Source: Meconema thalassinum (Eukaryota > Arthropoda > Insecta > Orthoptera > Tettigoniidae). From it: a stretch of DNA of 64,000 nucleotides. Below the pieces are notes generated by a model. The model made no database searches and was not told the DNA's origin. It saw only the letters and a program-made list of their open reading frames with translations. The first letter of the stretch is position 1; each line of letters opens with the position of its first letter. Of the stretch, positions 53,930-64,000 are shown one piece after another. Both the position numbers and the translations under genes were made by a program. The stretch is from NCBI GenBank assembly GCA_946902985.2, contig OX336388.2:1702613978-1702677977 (forward strand), given 5' to 3'.

Positions 53930-54755
53930 CGCGGCGTATCAGTGTGTGTTAAATCGCTCACCATGACAGCGAACAAGTCCAAAGTTCACTGGTTCGAATC
54001 CCGGCGCTGACAGAGAGTGTCCTGTGTGTTGTTTTCCGCCAAGTTTTTCCCCACTCCCTCCGGGCGAATGTCGGGATAGTACCTTATTTCATGTCCCGGG
54101 GCACCTACATCATCCCTGTCCCCAATACAGCTACACACACTACTACAGTCATCTCATAAATTCAGGTTATCAGACAAGTTCAACACACACCCAACAGAGG
54201 CTGGTTGGTTGGTTCCTCAGTTTAGGGGCTGCGACTACACGGTCATACTTTGGGTGTGTGTAGAATCTGTCTGATAACCGGTGTTAATTTTGATGGCTGT
54301 ATTCGTGTGTGTTATCTGTAATTCAGGTAAGGACTGCAGATAATCAATTTCAAGCAGTTCCTACTTTTGCTACCAAATGCTACCGTCAACAACACCTAGC
54401 TGCTAACTTGGCTACTATATGCCACCGCAACAGATACCTGGTGTCGAACGTTGGAATTTAATAGAGCGTTAATCAAATCTAATTTACAAATGTAGCTTCG
54501 CACAATTGTTGTTAGTGGGAGGTTCTTTTACATGCCGCAAATGTATAACATGGGCCCGCCGACTTTACTTCCCCTCCAAAGGAAGGCATAATGATGGATT
54601 TTTAACGCTCTTAAAAACATTACGTCCTCAGTCAGGTTTTAATCCGCGATCTTGGGCATAGAAGCTTAGCATGCTACAAACTACGCCACCGAAGCCGCCC
54701 AAAAGAGGTTGATGACCAAGATGTCCCAAGATCTGAAATGGTATTAACAACATTT
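53930..54755 (+). mobile_element. SINE copy split by SINE C
   Basis: The plus-strand head contains GGTTCGAATCCCGGCGCTGA near 53992-54011. The body runs to 54200 and resumes after 54699 as GAGGTTGATGACCAAGATGT, ending near 54755. The inserted family C element (54201-54698) is flanked by CCAACAGAGG and CCAAAAGAGG, a 10-bp target duplication with one mismatch. The arrangement parallels 7633-8550. Confidence 0.75.
54201..54698 (-). mobile_element. SINE family C nested copy
   Basis: It has the same length and ends as 7799-8310. The left end is CTGGTTGGTTGGTTCC and the right end is the complement of the GGCGGCTTCGGTGGCGTAGT head. It is a second independent case of family C landing in another SINE. 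Confidence 0.8.
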
Positions 54756-55234
54756 TGAATGGGAGATGTTGTTTCATGTTTTGGGCTTCCACGCTTTGGA
54801 GTGCTGAACACAATGGTATGGCCCGGTTATTTAGCTTTCTGTCCATATGTGACATTAACATCACAAGTTGCGAAGCGAAACAGAGTATACTTGTTTATTT
54901 AATTCAATATACTTTCTAATAATAAAAATACTTCCTTATTTAATTTTCTTCGTATAAAATAGCAATAACTTTGCTTAATATTCATGTAGCTGTACATCGT
55001 TAGGTCGTGTTTCAACGTTATCGGGACGCCCTATCGATGTACGTAGTGGTTTTGATTTAATCAGACGGACGCACCGTTACAGTGATTTTGCGGATACTTG
55101 GTATTTCGTAAGGAATCAGGAAGCTCTTAGTTTTACGTGACCGTTATCATGCGATCATGAGCCACGGTGCCTCCATTTTACGTGCAATCTGAACCACAGG
55201 ATATGGCATTTCACTTCGAAAATCTCACATGCAT

Positions 55235-55305
55235 TGACTGGGAATCGAACTCGGTCCACCTTGGTGAGAGGCCAACAGCTTCACCGCTGTGCCACCACGC
55301 CCCAC
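55235..55305 (-). repeat. tRNA-like SINE head fragment
   Basis: On the minus strand GGGGCGTGGTGGCACAGCGG precedes GAGTTCGATTCCCAGTC. Box A and box B spacing is tRNA-like, but no complete cloverleaf or full SINE body was recognised. Confidence 0.5.
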
Positions 55306-55989
55306 CTTTGTATTTCGTCTTGTGCAGCCAGGTTGGTAGTGAAATTTTGTTATAGTTGTGTTTGTTGGTTGAAGGATGTTTTTGAGTTGGTGTGCAATGC
55401 TAGGTGACTTACGTTTGCCTAATTTCATGGATTTATTTTCTCATTAACGCCCGTGCTGAGGTTGGCAGCAGGAAGGACATCGGTCATAAAAATCACTCGC
55501 CGCAGAAAAACTCGTCCCCGAATCCGTTGTAATAGGAATAATAGAGGATGGCACACCCTGTATATCACAGTCGATATATAAATCAAGACCTTGTCAGTGA
55601 CTACCACTTTGGTTGTTACCGTGCCGTGCTGTCAAATGACAGGGAATGTCAGCAGACGCACGCTAATCTCGGCGCTTATATAATGCTCTCGGATCGTCAC
55701 TTTTACAATATGAACACACTGTCAATATTGGTTCTTTCATTTCCTACTCTTTGTTCCCTGACATACCCTTGTGTATGGGCAACTCCCATTGCATGTCACT
55801 TCCAGCTTCCTTCAGCTGACGTGTCGCATGCAGCCAACTTTGTGTTCACTGTGTTGCTGCAGTAAGAGGGTTAGTAAAACATTCATACTGTACAACTGAA
55901 GGGCAGACGGGAAGATCTGAGAATGTCAATGACCAGATGGAGCTTCTTCAGTGCACGCAAAAATAGTGTAGCATACCCCATAATACCCC

Positions 55990-56265
55990 ATTATTATACT
56001 GTCTTCTACTTAGCGTTTTCCCATTGGGATGGGGTGCGTTTTTCGGATCATGGAGCGCCACTTCACTCGGTCAGCTGCATCTTCCAGTTGGAGATTTGCA
56101 GCTTTCATATCGGTGATGATAGTGTCTTTCCACCGTTGTTTGGGCCTTCCTCTTGGTCATCTCCCATCAACCTTCAGTTGGTAGGCAATATCTACCACAG
56201 TGTTACGTCTTGCTCTCAACAAATGGCCATACCATCGGAGTCTTTGTTCGGCCACCGAAGCCGCC
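55990..56265 (-). pseudogene. LINE ORF2 C-terminal remnant
   Basis: The minus-strand translation includes LRWYGHLLRARRNTVVDIAY, PRGRPKQRWKDTIITDMKAA and WRSMIRKTHPIPMGKR. This is a standard C-terminal segment of insect non-LTR retrotransposons. A stop codon interrupts it after LKVDGR. The plus-strand frame at 55923-56279 is its shadow. Confidence 0.75.
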
Positions 56266-56340
56266 ATGATTTTTTATAAAAGACCAAATATGTCAGTATT
56301 TTTTCCCTAGATATTAGGACCATAGTACCAGAAGTATGTT

Positions 56341-56712
56341 TATAATAATATCGTATAGCCTCGGGTGCCTGGTGCAAGCTTTGTTATTGACGCCCAAAGG
56401 GCAGCTTTCATGACGAATTTTGACGTTCCTTGGAGCGCTATGAAAGTCAAGGAGGTTAGATATCTAAGGAGGTTAGATATCTAAGCTCCTTGACACTAGG
56501 GCTTTCTAGTAGAGAATGGCTTTGTGTTGGCGGAAAATCCCGAGATAAATTTTGCTATTATGAACAAAGCTTACTGAATTCAAATGGGGTCTTTAACATG
56601 CCAACAACGTATGGCATGCGTGCCGTGATTTTTGTCGCCTTTCACTTACTACGGCCAGGAGCGAACCTGCAAGCTGGGGGGGGGGGTAATCCGACACGAT
56701 AACCACACACCC
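56341..56712 (-). mobile_element. SINE family A, minus-strand copy
   Basis: It has the same architecture as 10105-10515: an (ATT)-type tail at the left, the CTTGGAGCGCTATGAAAGTC and TGTTGGCGGAAAATCCCGAG body, and the head GGAGCGAACCTGCAAGC (complement of box B) at the right. A 21-bp internal duplication (AAGGAGGTTAGATATCT) is present near 56450-56480. Confidence 0.75.
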
Positions 56713-57574
56713 ACCGTGGCAAGCTGTAAATTAATCATTATATAGCCATAAGTGTATGCCAATTGTCACGCTGATTTGAATTAACAGCTCTGATTGCACG
56801 CTACATAATGCGCCTCGACGTGTCTAGACTAGGACGGTAGACTAATAATGTACGATAGTTTGGGATCAACCAGTACTGTATGCGTGCCTATGATTAACAG
56901 AATCTTGTAAGCTAGTGTGGCGTGTTTGTTTTTTGTTTTTTTGCTGCAGGGTAATCTTCAAAAGACAGACTCCAAAAATGAAAATGAAATTGCTCATCAT
57001 CATCCTCACTGTCTTCAAAAACCAATCTTCTTGGTTCCTCCTCTTTTTTGTTTTTAGCAGCTCAGAGATGTAGACAGCAATCTGTGCCCAACTCTCTCTC
57101 CTGAGCATTTTGTCCACCACATTGTGTCTCTAGAAGTCTACGGAGATTTCTGTACCTCAAACATACAAAGAACGTGTGCTGAACGTCATCCCATTGATCA
57201 CCACAATATCGACACAGTGAACTCGGTGATATTCCCAATCAATTGAGGTATGCTTCGTAATGACGATGCCCAAAGAGAAACATAGTAATGTAAAAATTAA
57301 TCTCACCATATTCCTTCGACAACTATGGCTTCAGATGCTTGATGAGCCTGGTGGTCCATCTGTCACGATGCTCACATTCCCATTCTTCCTGCCATTCCAG
57401 AAGAGATCTATCTCTTTCCTCTCTCTTCACGCGCATCTTAGAGTGCTCGTCTTTGCGCAAGTATATTCGGCGCCTTTCCTTGGCCAGGATGTGAATGGGT
57501 ATCACCCCAGATATTACTAGCACTGCCGGTCCAGGCACTGTATGATAGCCGTAGAGCCTGCGCGGATAAACAAA

Positions 57575-57730
57575 ACGTTATCCGCATCCGCACGACTGTA
57601 TCCGCACCGCCTCGCATCCACACGACAGTTATCCGCACCACCTCACATCCTCACGACAATTATCCGCACCGCCTCGCATCCGCACGACAGTTATCCACAC
57701 CGCCTCGCATCCTCACGACTGATATCCGAA
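57575..57730 (+). repeat. GC-rich minisatellite, about 33-bp unit
   Basis: About five units of CCGCCTCGCATCC and CACGACAGTTATCCGCA lie head-to-tail with small variations. The open frames 57438-57641 and 57542-57769 are its translations. Confidence 0.8.
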
Positions 57731-57909
57731 TCTACTGGCATTACAATAATATTTTTAGGTAGAGCATGAAGTATTAAAGCAACACATTAGACATTTGAGG
57801 AGAAAATAGCTTCCTTAGGCTATGAGTATGCCATGTGCTATGATTAAAATGAGTGCTATACAGCTAGAATTGCAACCCTTTTCAGTTCGGAGTGTTAATT
57901 ATGCTTAAT

Positions 57910-58245
57910 ACCGGGTGAGTTAGCCGTGGTGGTTACGGCATGACTAATGGCAGTCGCTCACATCCGGGAGGCGAGGAGGTTCGAATCCCCCCGCCGGCAA
58001 CCTTGAAGATGGTCTTCTGTGGTTTCCCATCTTCCTTCCAGGCAAATGCCGGGGTTGGTCCCTAACTATAGGCCACAGCCGCTACCTTCCAACTCCTCGC
58101 CCTTCCCTTCCAAACTTTCCTCCCCAACGGTACTTGTAGCTCACCCATTGGGTGTCCGTCTCGAAGCAGCTACAAAAAAAACTGGCGAGCCGAACATGTC
58201 CTCGGACACTCCCGGCACTAAAAGCCATACGCTAAAAAAAAAAAA
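57910..58245 (+). mobile_element. SINE with poly(A) tail and target duplication
   Basis: A tRNA-like head (GTGAGTTAGCCGTGGTGGTT, box B GAGGTTCGAATCCCCCC near 57979) is followed by the common TGGTTTCCCATCTTCC, ATGCCGGGGTTGGTCC and GGCCACAGCCGCTACC body. It ends in a poly(A) tail. The exact 10-bp target duplication TATGCTTAAT lies at 57900-57909 and 58246-58255. Confidence 0.88.
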
Positions 58246-58399
58246 TATGCTTAATGACATAATTTGAATGAGATTAGCTTTAATCATCATCTTACATTTG
58301 TCATGAAAAAAATATAACGGGAATATATGATAGGCTAGCTATGTCATAAACATCCGGGTCCTACCTAATCATATTCAACAAGTTCGGATTGGATTCTAA

Positions 58400-58590
58400 A
58401 AGCTATCCGCAAATTTACTCCAAACATTATCCGCAGTTTAACCGCTATCCGCACAGCCATGCAAACTATATCCGCGTGGCGAAAAATGTTGCGGATAAGG
58501 CCTATCCGCTTGAGCGCAGGGCTTTAACGATAGGCAGAAGTTATTCTGAGGGCAGCTCTTCTGTGAACAGAGGTTATCCGCTTCATATAC
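58400..58590 (+). repeat. Scattered TATCCGC motif cluster
   Basis: The heptamer TATCCGC, also the core of the minisatellite at 57575-57730, recurs irregularly here six or more times (for example 58401, 58428, 58446 and 58505). Spacing is uneven, so this is a degenerate extension of the same repeat, now split by the SINE at 57910-58245. Confidence 0.5.
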
Positions 58591-58734
58591 ATCTCAGAGC
58601 CAAGAGCTACCGACCAAATCTCTGCACCTTACAGAATAACTGATTCCGCCACTCTCATCAGCAACTATAATTACAATAATCCTAAATAAATACATACATT
58701 TTCATTTGAGATCGTTTTGCCTTTCAGCGTCCAG

Positions 58735-59095
58735 TCCAGTCTGCAAGCCTCTAATAGTCACCTTCATGATCCCCTATTAGCAGTTAACACTGCGGTCTCC
58801 TCTGTTTCTACACCTCTCACTTTGAAATCGTTCAACACTGCATCTAACCATCGCCTCCTAGGTATACCTCTGCTTCTCTTACCCTCTACAGCCAAACTAA
58901 TTAGCCTCTTAGGTAATCTCTCCTCCCCCTTTCTCATCACATGACCCCGCCAACTGAGTCGGATCGTACGAACAGCTTCATCTAGCGTGTTCATTTCTAA
59001 CTTAGCCTTTCTCTCTTCATTACTAGTACCTTCCTTCCATTGCTCCCATCTATTTGTATCAGCACCCTCATATCAGGTACCTCTAGCTTATGTAT
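58735..59095 (-). pseudogene. LINE ORF2 C-terminal remnant, second family
   Basis: The minus frame 58764-58994 encodes VRTIRLSWRGHVMRKGEERL, then VEGKRSRGIPRRRWLDAV. This WxGHVxRxxxxRLP and GRPRxRWxDxV pattern is typical of the C-terminal end of non-LTR reverse transcriptases. Flanking sequence continues in broken frames. It differs from the remnant at 55990-56265. Confidence 0.75.
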
Positions 59096-59174
59096 TAGAT
59101 ATCCTGAATCGACCCATACAGCAAGTTCAGTCCAAATACTGAGCGATGGAGGGAGAAAAAACTCAGCAATTTTT

Positions 59175-59320
59175 CTAGGTTTGTGCCATTTCTTGTGTGG
59201 GGTTTTGCCTAGGACACCATCAGCGGGCTCTTGGTGTCCTCACCCGGACCCCCACAGAAGTAGCGAACTACGTGCTACCTTCCTTTTTATGAAGTGTACC
59301 TGCGCCTCTTTTCTTGTAGA
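59175..59320 (+). repeat. Dispersed repeat, copy 2 (partner at 3370-3520)
   Basis: It has the same sequence blocks as 3370-3520, with several indels; GCGGGCTCTTGGTGTCC and CCCGGACCCCCACAG are well kept. The open frame 59040-59324 crosses it and is not considered a gene. Confidence 0.65.
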
Positions 59321-59369
59321 ATAATCTTATAACCTAATAATTATTATGGTTAAATATTGGTGCTCTGGG

Positions 59370-60780
59370 AGTTGAAATAAGGTACCATACTGAAATGTTC
59401 CTGAAGGGAGTATGGAAAAACACCGTGGGAAACCACACTCAGAATGGCCACTGTCTCCACCTGGGTTTGAACCATGGATCCACGAACTTGTAGCTGTTTC
59501 CCTTTGTAATCGTGACCCGTAACTGACGCATTAAACTAGGTTGCTGGATACGAAATATTAACAGTACATGACCACTTACTGTCTAATATAATCGAATACA
59601 TTTGTGAATGTGTTAACACTATTCACTCAATCCGCCTCTTGTGTTTCAACCATAATTTTCCAGCGTAATAGTGAAACCACATTCAACACTATAGCGTGAA
59701 AATTGTAATACAATGTCTACGAAACGTTACAGGATTTCGAGTTGTAATTTTCTTCTAAAGAATTACTTTAAAGGAATAAGGTTAGTTGTTTTTAAATCGT
59801 TTCAGGGGCTTGAGACATCTTGGTCATCTGATAACCTGTATTACTGTGGTGACTAGTAGTGTGTGTGTGTAGCGGTAATTATTAGGGTCGGGGTTGATCT
59901 ACGCCGCGGAAGGAAAAGGGAATATGGATTGTAGTTTCACGTGGTTCCTAACCTTGTGGTCATAAGCTATTGGAAGTCTTTTTTTTTTCTTACGTAGAAT
60001 CCGAAGTGACATTTTATTTCAAAAATATCACATGTGTTTAACCAAGAATAGAATCCGATACGTCTTAGTGAAAGGTAAGTAGCTTTAGTGCTGCGCCATC
60101 ACGCCTCTTGAAGTAGGTTTCGTCTTAACCAATTAATACTGGAGAAATTTCTTTATTCATAATTGACCACTTTTGTGGTCCAAGGGAACGTATTAAGGTT
60201 TTTTTTTTTTTTGTTCTGAGAGACCAGGATACTGTTTCTGCCTAGGATTTAAATTCTGGTTTGCAGGTAACGGGCAACACTCTGCCTCGTGAGGAACGTT
60301 GAGTAGCTACTTTATATGAGACGTTGCGACACATTGCCTGACATTAAGGTTGGATGGGAGTTGTGCTTGCGTTGCCCTGAGGTCCAATCGTGGGGTTTAC
60401 TTTTACAAACACTACTACCGTCTCCACAATAACACAGGTTATCAGAAAAATACCATACACACGGAGTTTATAACCAAATCCCCTAATTGAAGCGACAAAA
60501 ACAAACAATGTATACTGTTGATGCCTTGAGTTGCGTTAATATTAAGGCTTTTTTCATTTAAGGCTAGGATACAGTTCCTAGTTAAAATAATTAAATTCTG
60601 CCTTGAGGATTGGAACGAAGAGCATTCAGCCTCGTGAGGAAAATCCAGTAGCTGCTTGAATTGAGAAGTTGCGTCTCATTGCTTGGGATATAATCAGCCC
60701 TGTGTACTCTTGTGTGCCTGATAACCTGTGTTTCTGTATTAGAGTGTGTAATTGTAATTGCAAGTGTATAGAATTGAGTT
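59370..60780. repeat. Patchwork of degenerate SINE fragments
   Basis: Fragments include GGTACCATACTGAAATG with TGGGTTTGAACCATGG near 59383-59477 (minus-type), a family B tail near 59785-59860 (GGGGCTTGAGACATCTTGGT) and degenerate family B pieces near 60400-60490 and 60690-60760. No gene is seen. Borders cannot be set by eye. Confidence 0.4.
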
Positions 60781-60829
60781 GGGTGCCCTAAGAAATAAGA
60801 ATAAGATACAGTAACTATAATAATGTTAT

Positions 60830-61050
60830 TGGTTTTACGTCCCTTTTAACTACTGCTGCTTTTGGAAACGCAGGGCTGCCGGAGTTTTATCCCGAAGGGG
60901 ATCTTTAACGTGCCAGTAAATCTACTAACACGGCTCCCTCGCATTTGCGCACCCTCAAATGCCAACTGACTGCGCCGGGATTCAATCCCGCTATCTTGGG
61001 TTCAGCAGGCGAGAACGTTACCTACCGCTGAGCCACGCAGCCAGTCGAAT
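60830..61050 (-). mobile_element. tRNA-headed SINE, minus strand
   Basis: On the minus strand the head GACTGGCTGCGTGGCTCAGC, with box B GGGATTGAATCCCGGC, lies at the right end. The body has CACGTTAAAGATCCCCTTC and ends near TTTTACGTCCC. It is a distinct family from A-D. Confidence 0.7.
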
Positions 61051-61597
61051 AAGATACCATCCTGGCATTTTACTGGAGTTAGTGTGAAAACATCTGAGGG
61101 AAAATCAAACTCAGGATGGCCAAGATTCGAACCTCAATCTTACTGCACGTCCCTATCGCAGTTGAGGGTCCTTAACATTACAGTAGAGAGTAGCACGAAT
61201 TTTACGAAATTCCTCTCTTCAAAACATTACTAGAGGGCTCTTACCGTGACGCTCCAGTTACCAGATATGCCTGTGCTGTGAGATAGAGACCATTTTGCAG
61301 CAAGTCTCTCTTCTCCTCGCCATTTTAATTCCATAGTGCGTTACATAAAGTTTGGCTGCAATCGCAGGACGTTACTCTTAATGTAGGCGCTACTAATGAT
61401 CCGCTGCGTGCAATGACAGTAGCTGCAGTACCATAACGTAACTTCTCCCCGCCTTCAACTTCTTCATGCATCTGTAACTGAAGGAGGTATTTGCCCTACA
61501 GCCACTTTCGCACTTAAACATAGGCTACTGTAAATTTAAAGTTGTGTGCTTATTTGTTATTTTTGCTATATTTAGGGACTATATGTATCATAGCAGT

Positions 61598-61760
61598 GAG
61601 CCTCCGTGGCTTAGGCGGCAGTACGCCGGCCTCTCACTGCTGGGTCCATGGTTCAAAATCCGGTGACTCCATGTGAGATCTGTGCTGGACAAAACGGAGG
61701 CAGACAGGTTTTTCTCCGGGTATTCCGGTTTTCCCTGTCAAAAATTTCATTCCAGCAACA
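61598..61760 (+). mobile_element. tRNA-headed SINE, plus strand
   Basis: The head GAGCCTCCGTGGCTTAGGCG (box A) and GGTTCAAAATCCGGT (box B) are spaced as in tRNA genes. The body has GGCAGACAGGTTTTTCTCCG and GGTTTTCCCTGTC. No close second copy was seen in the window. Confidence 0.65.
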
Positions 61761-61869
61761 CTATCCGCTTTACGTCTCGGCATGATAGGTTAAAATCATT
61801 GCCTGGATTATTAATTATATTATCATTGAGATGCATGTGCAACGAATTCTTGTCAGACGTAATTTAAGA

Positions 61870-63660
61870 ATGGCGAAGTGCATGAAACACAAATCCCCCT
61901 TCCGTCCAATCTTAACTTGACTGTGTAGCCTATTTTGCGGAACGAAAATTTCACAGGCGAAATGAAGAAAAGCTGAGTTGTACTTCTAGGGAAACTCCAA
62001 ACATCGCCTCAGTTGTTGAATGGAGATTGTTGGAAGAAATGGAAACGTAAAAATCACTTATAGTGGGCGATGTATTGAAGATAGAGATATGCTCTCGCGG
62101 ACTTTTTTTTTTTGTAGAACTTTTCATGCTGAACAATTCTTACACTCATAGTATATTGATATTTTTAACGGTTTGTCCAGCGTAAGCTTAAAAAGCGCAC
62201 GGACGCCAGGTTTTTTTCAACTGTTTCACTGAAATCGTTACTGCTTGGCTTCCTTTGATCATAAATAAATAATTTTATACAGAAACCTTCCTCGAGATAA
62301 CCTTTACAGATAGGTGAAAACCGCATCAAAGCCATCCGTTGGTTCTCGAGATTACACGTGACATCCAAGAATCGGGGACTTAGTTTTATACTAAGTAGAG
62401 ATGCATCTTGTCTTGTGGCAGAATACTTGGTTCCCACGATATCGTTTTAAAGCTCATAGTGCAGACTATAAATTGCATACGAAGTCATTTTTTTTTACGA
62501 TGCTGCAATGTAAATATTAAGATGTGCAGATCTGAACAGTATCTGTGAAACACAAAGAAAATGACGGAAGTTGAGTTTAAGTGCAAGGCTAAAGAAATCG
62601 AGGAATCTGGAATAATGCCAAAACCTGCTAATGGATAGTATTGAATACGTCTTTGATAACTAGAGTAGATAGTGAAGATCAGTGCAGGTTGTCACATTCT
62701 GTCAATATTTACCTTCACGTCCAGTTTGGAGTGGGGGGGAGGGGGCGGTGAAACACGCCTTACGCAACTTCCCCTGTTAGGATTTTCCTAATTGATCCCC
62801 GTGGAGAGAGCTCATTAGTGCAGCTCGGTATTACCCCTTGGTTGACAGGTACAGTCGCGCGGGTAGGATATAACTCACGTCCGGTAGCTTTTCATTGTTT
62901 GACTCTTCGTGGTGACATGAGCTCCTATTAAGCTAACTGTCGTGTTGAAACGCACCATTCTTAATACAGCCATTATTATTAATGTTTTTGTTCACAATAT
63001 TCACAATATAACTTCTGTCTAACACAAGTAGCGCGCGCAATGCTGCTTGACTATGTGGAGACTGCAGTCCATCATCGTTGTGTCCCCCTGCTCGTCGCGG
63101 AAGGCTCCAGCTGCTATTATTATCAACAAACGCTGTCGCAGTCAAGTCCAGCGGCAGTCGTATCTTGAAAGGTTAATAACAGTAGGCCTACTTATTTGTG
63201 TCTAGATCTAAGGTGCCTCTTAATATGAAAAATGATACAATTCTGGTATTTGCCTGAAGTAAGTGTGTGTCCCGGGATTTGAAACTAGAATCTCTGAGTG
63301 CACAGCTACTCATTCGGTCTTGAATCGTACCTATGGACGAATAGTTATAATAATATGTAGATTTAAAAGTCATCGGTCATACTAGCCTTTAACAGGTTCT
63401 TGCGTCAAGTTTTGAAGGAGAACATTTCAAGTAAGTAATGAAGGGGAAGGGGAAGGTTGGAGGATTAGGATTCCTTCATGGGATCATTAAATTACAAATT
63501 AAAATAAAACAATTACTCATCCAACGCATAAATATTAGAAGAACATTTATATTTGATTTTAACGCATAATTAATATTCATTTTATTTGTAAAAATTACAA
63601 ATTCTTCTCGAATTTAAATCTTGAGAGCAACACAAAAAAATGTTTTTAGAATATAATTTG
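61870..63660. other. No gene seen
   Basis: Short open frames on the minus strand (for example 61951-62136, 62165-62437 and 62933-63145) carry no recognisable family. Short G and T homopolymers are present. I see nothing else to annotate. Confidence 0.35.
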
Positions 63661-63667
63661 TATTCTT

Positions 63668-63868
63668 TCTTCGGCTTATCCCAATTAATTGGGGTCGCCA
63701 GAGCCAACCAGGCTCATTTCGGTTTTGGCCGGGGATTTAAGACCGGATGCCCTTCCTGACGCCACGTGATTTTTCAGGTGAAAATTCCACCCCACTATCA
63801 CCGGGATTCGAACCCCAGCCGTCCGGGTGAAAGACGAGCAGCTAAGCCACTGCGCCACCACGCTCCCC
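63668..63868 (-). mobile_element. tRNA-headed SINE, minus strand
   Basis: The minus-strand head GGGGAGCGTGGTGGCGCAGT and box B GGGTTCGAATCCCGGT are followed by a body containing CACGTGGCGTCAGGAAGGGC and GGCGACCCCAATTAATTGGG. The spacing and order are SINE-like. The family is distinct from the others here. Confidence 0.7.
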
Positions 63869-64000
63869 TTAGAATATAATTATATAACTTGGTAAAAATT
63901 ACTTTGTAACAGATCTGATTTTGATAGTATTGAAATATTTTAATATTTTAAGAGCATCACAAAATTACCATATACGTAGTTTCAACTTTATATTTTTAAT

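Overview
The window is repeat-dense eukaryotic nuclear DNA, almost certainly from an insect. Many tRNA-headed SINE families, LINE 3' ends, hAT, mariner and MITE copies and long minisatellites suggest a large, repeat-rich genome, perhaps orthopteroid; that placement is a guess. I find no convincing host protein-coding gene. The dominant object is a Polinton/Maverick element at 25411-45859, flanked by a 6-bp target duplication (CAGGGT) and carrying roughly 0.8-kb terminal inverted repeats.

The Polinton carries the usual gene set. On the left, minus strand, are two tandem paralogous small ORFs, a double-jelly-roll major capsid protein and a penton-like minor capsid protein broken by a frameshift. 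Plus-strand genes follow: an FtsK/HerA-type packaging ATPase, a virion protein with a parvovirus-style phospholipase A2 domain, a small GG-site membrane/core protein, an adenain-like cysteine protease and a coiled-coil fiber-like protein. After these come a BRO-N protein (minus), a decayed MSV199-like ORF, a zinc-ribbon microprotein, a retroviral-type integrase with chromodomain, two small proteins, a matrix metalloproteinase (MMP, minus) and a protein-primed family B DNA polymerase. The MMP is the most unusual cargo. It keeps a signal peptide, cysteine switch, HExxHxxGxxH site and Met-turn, but an in-frame TAA interrupts the fourth hemopexin blade. The MMP starts in the same AATAAATG context as most Polinton genes, so it looks integrated into the element's expression scheme.

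The locus is a four-layer nest. A hAT-like transposon (42359-44539, 17-bp perfect TIRs, 6-bp duplication) sits inside the polymerase gene between palm motifs B and C. The Polinton sits in a LINE 3' fragment. That fragment lies inside a Helitron-like element (22142-46661). A second Helitron copy (20056-22141) abuts it head-to-tail and preserves the uninterrupted LINE site, so the empty Polinton target can be read in the same window. One-base lesions in the penton and polymerase genes, plus stops in the MMP and MSV199-like genes, indicate either early decay or assembly errors at homopolymers.

The left flank (1-20055) and right flank (46662-64000) are mosaics of SINEs, several with clear target duplications and SINE-in-SINE nesting. 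They also hold a 41-bp minisatellite, ATTC-rich microsatellites, a ZBED-like hAT remnant, an internally deleted mariner, foldback/MITE elements, LINE C-terminal remnants and a tandem array with a period of about 298 bp.
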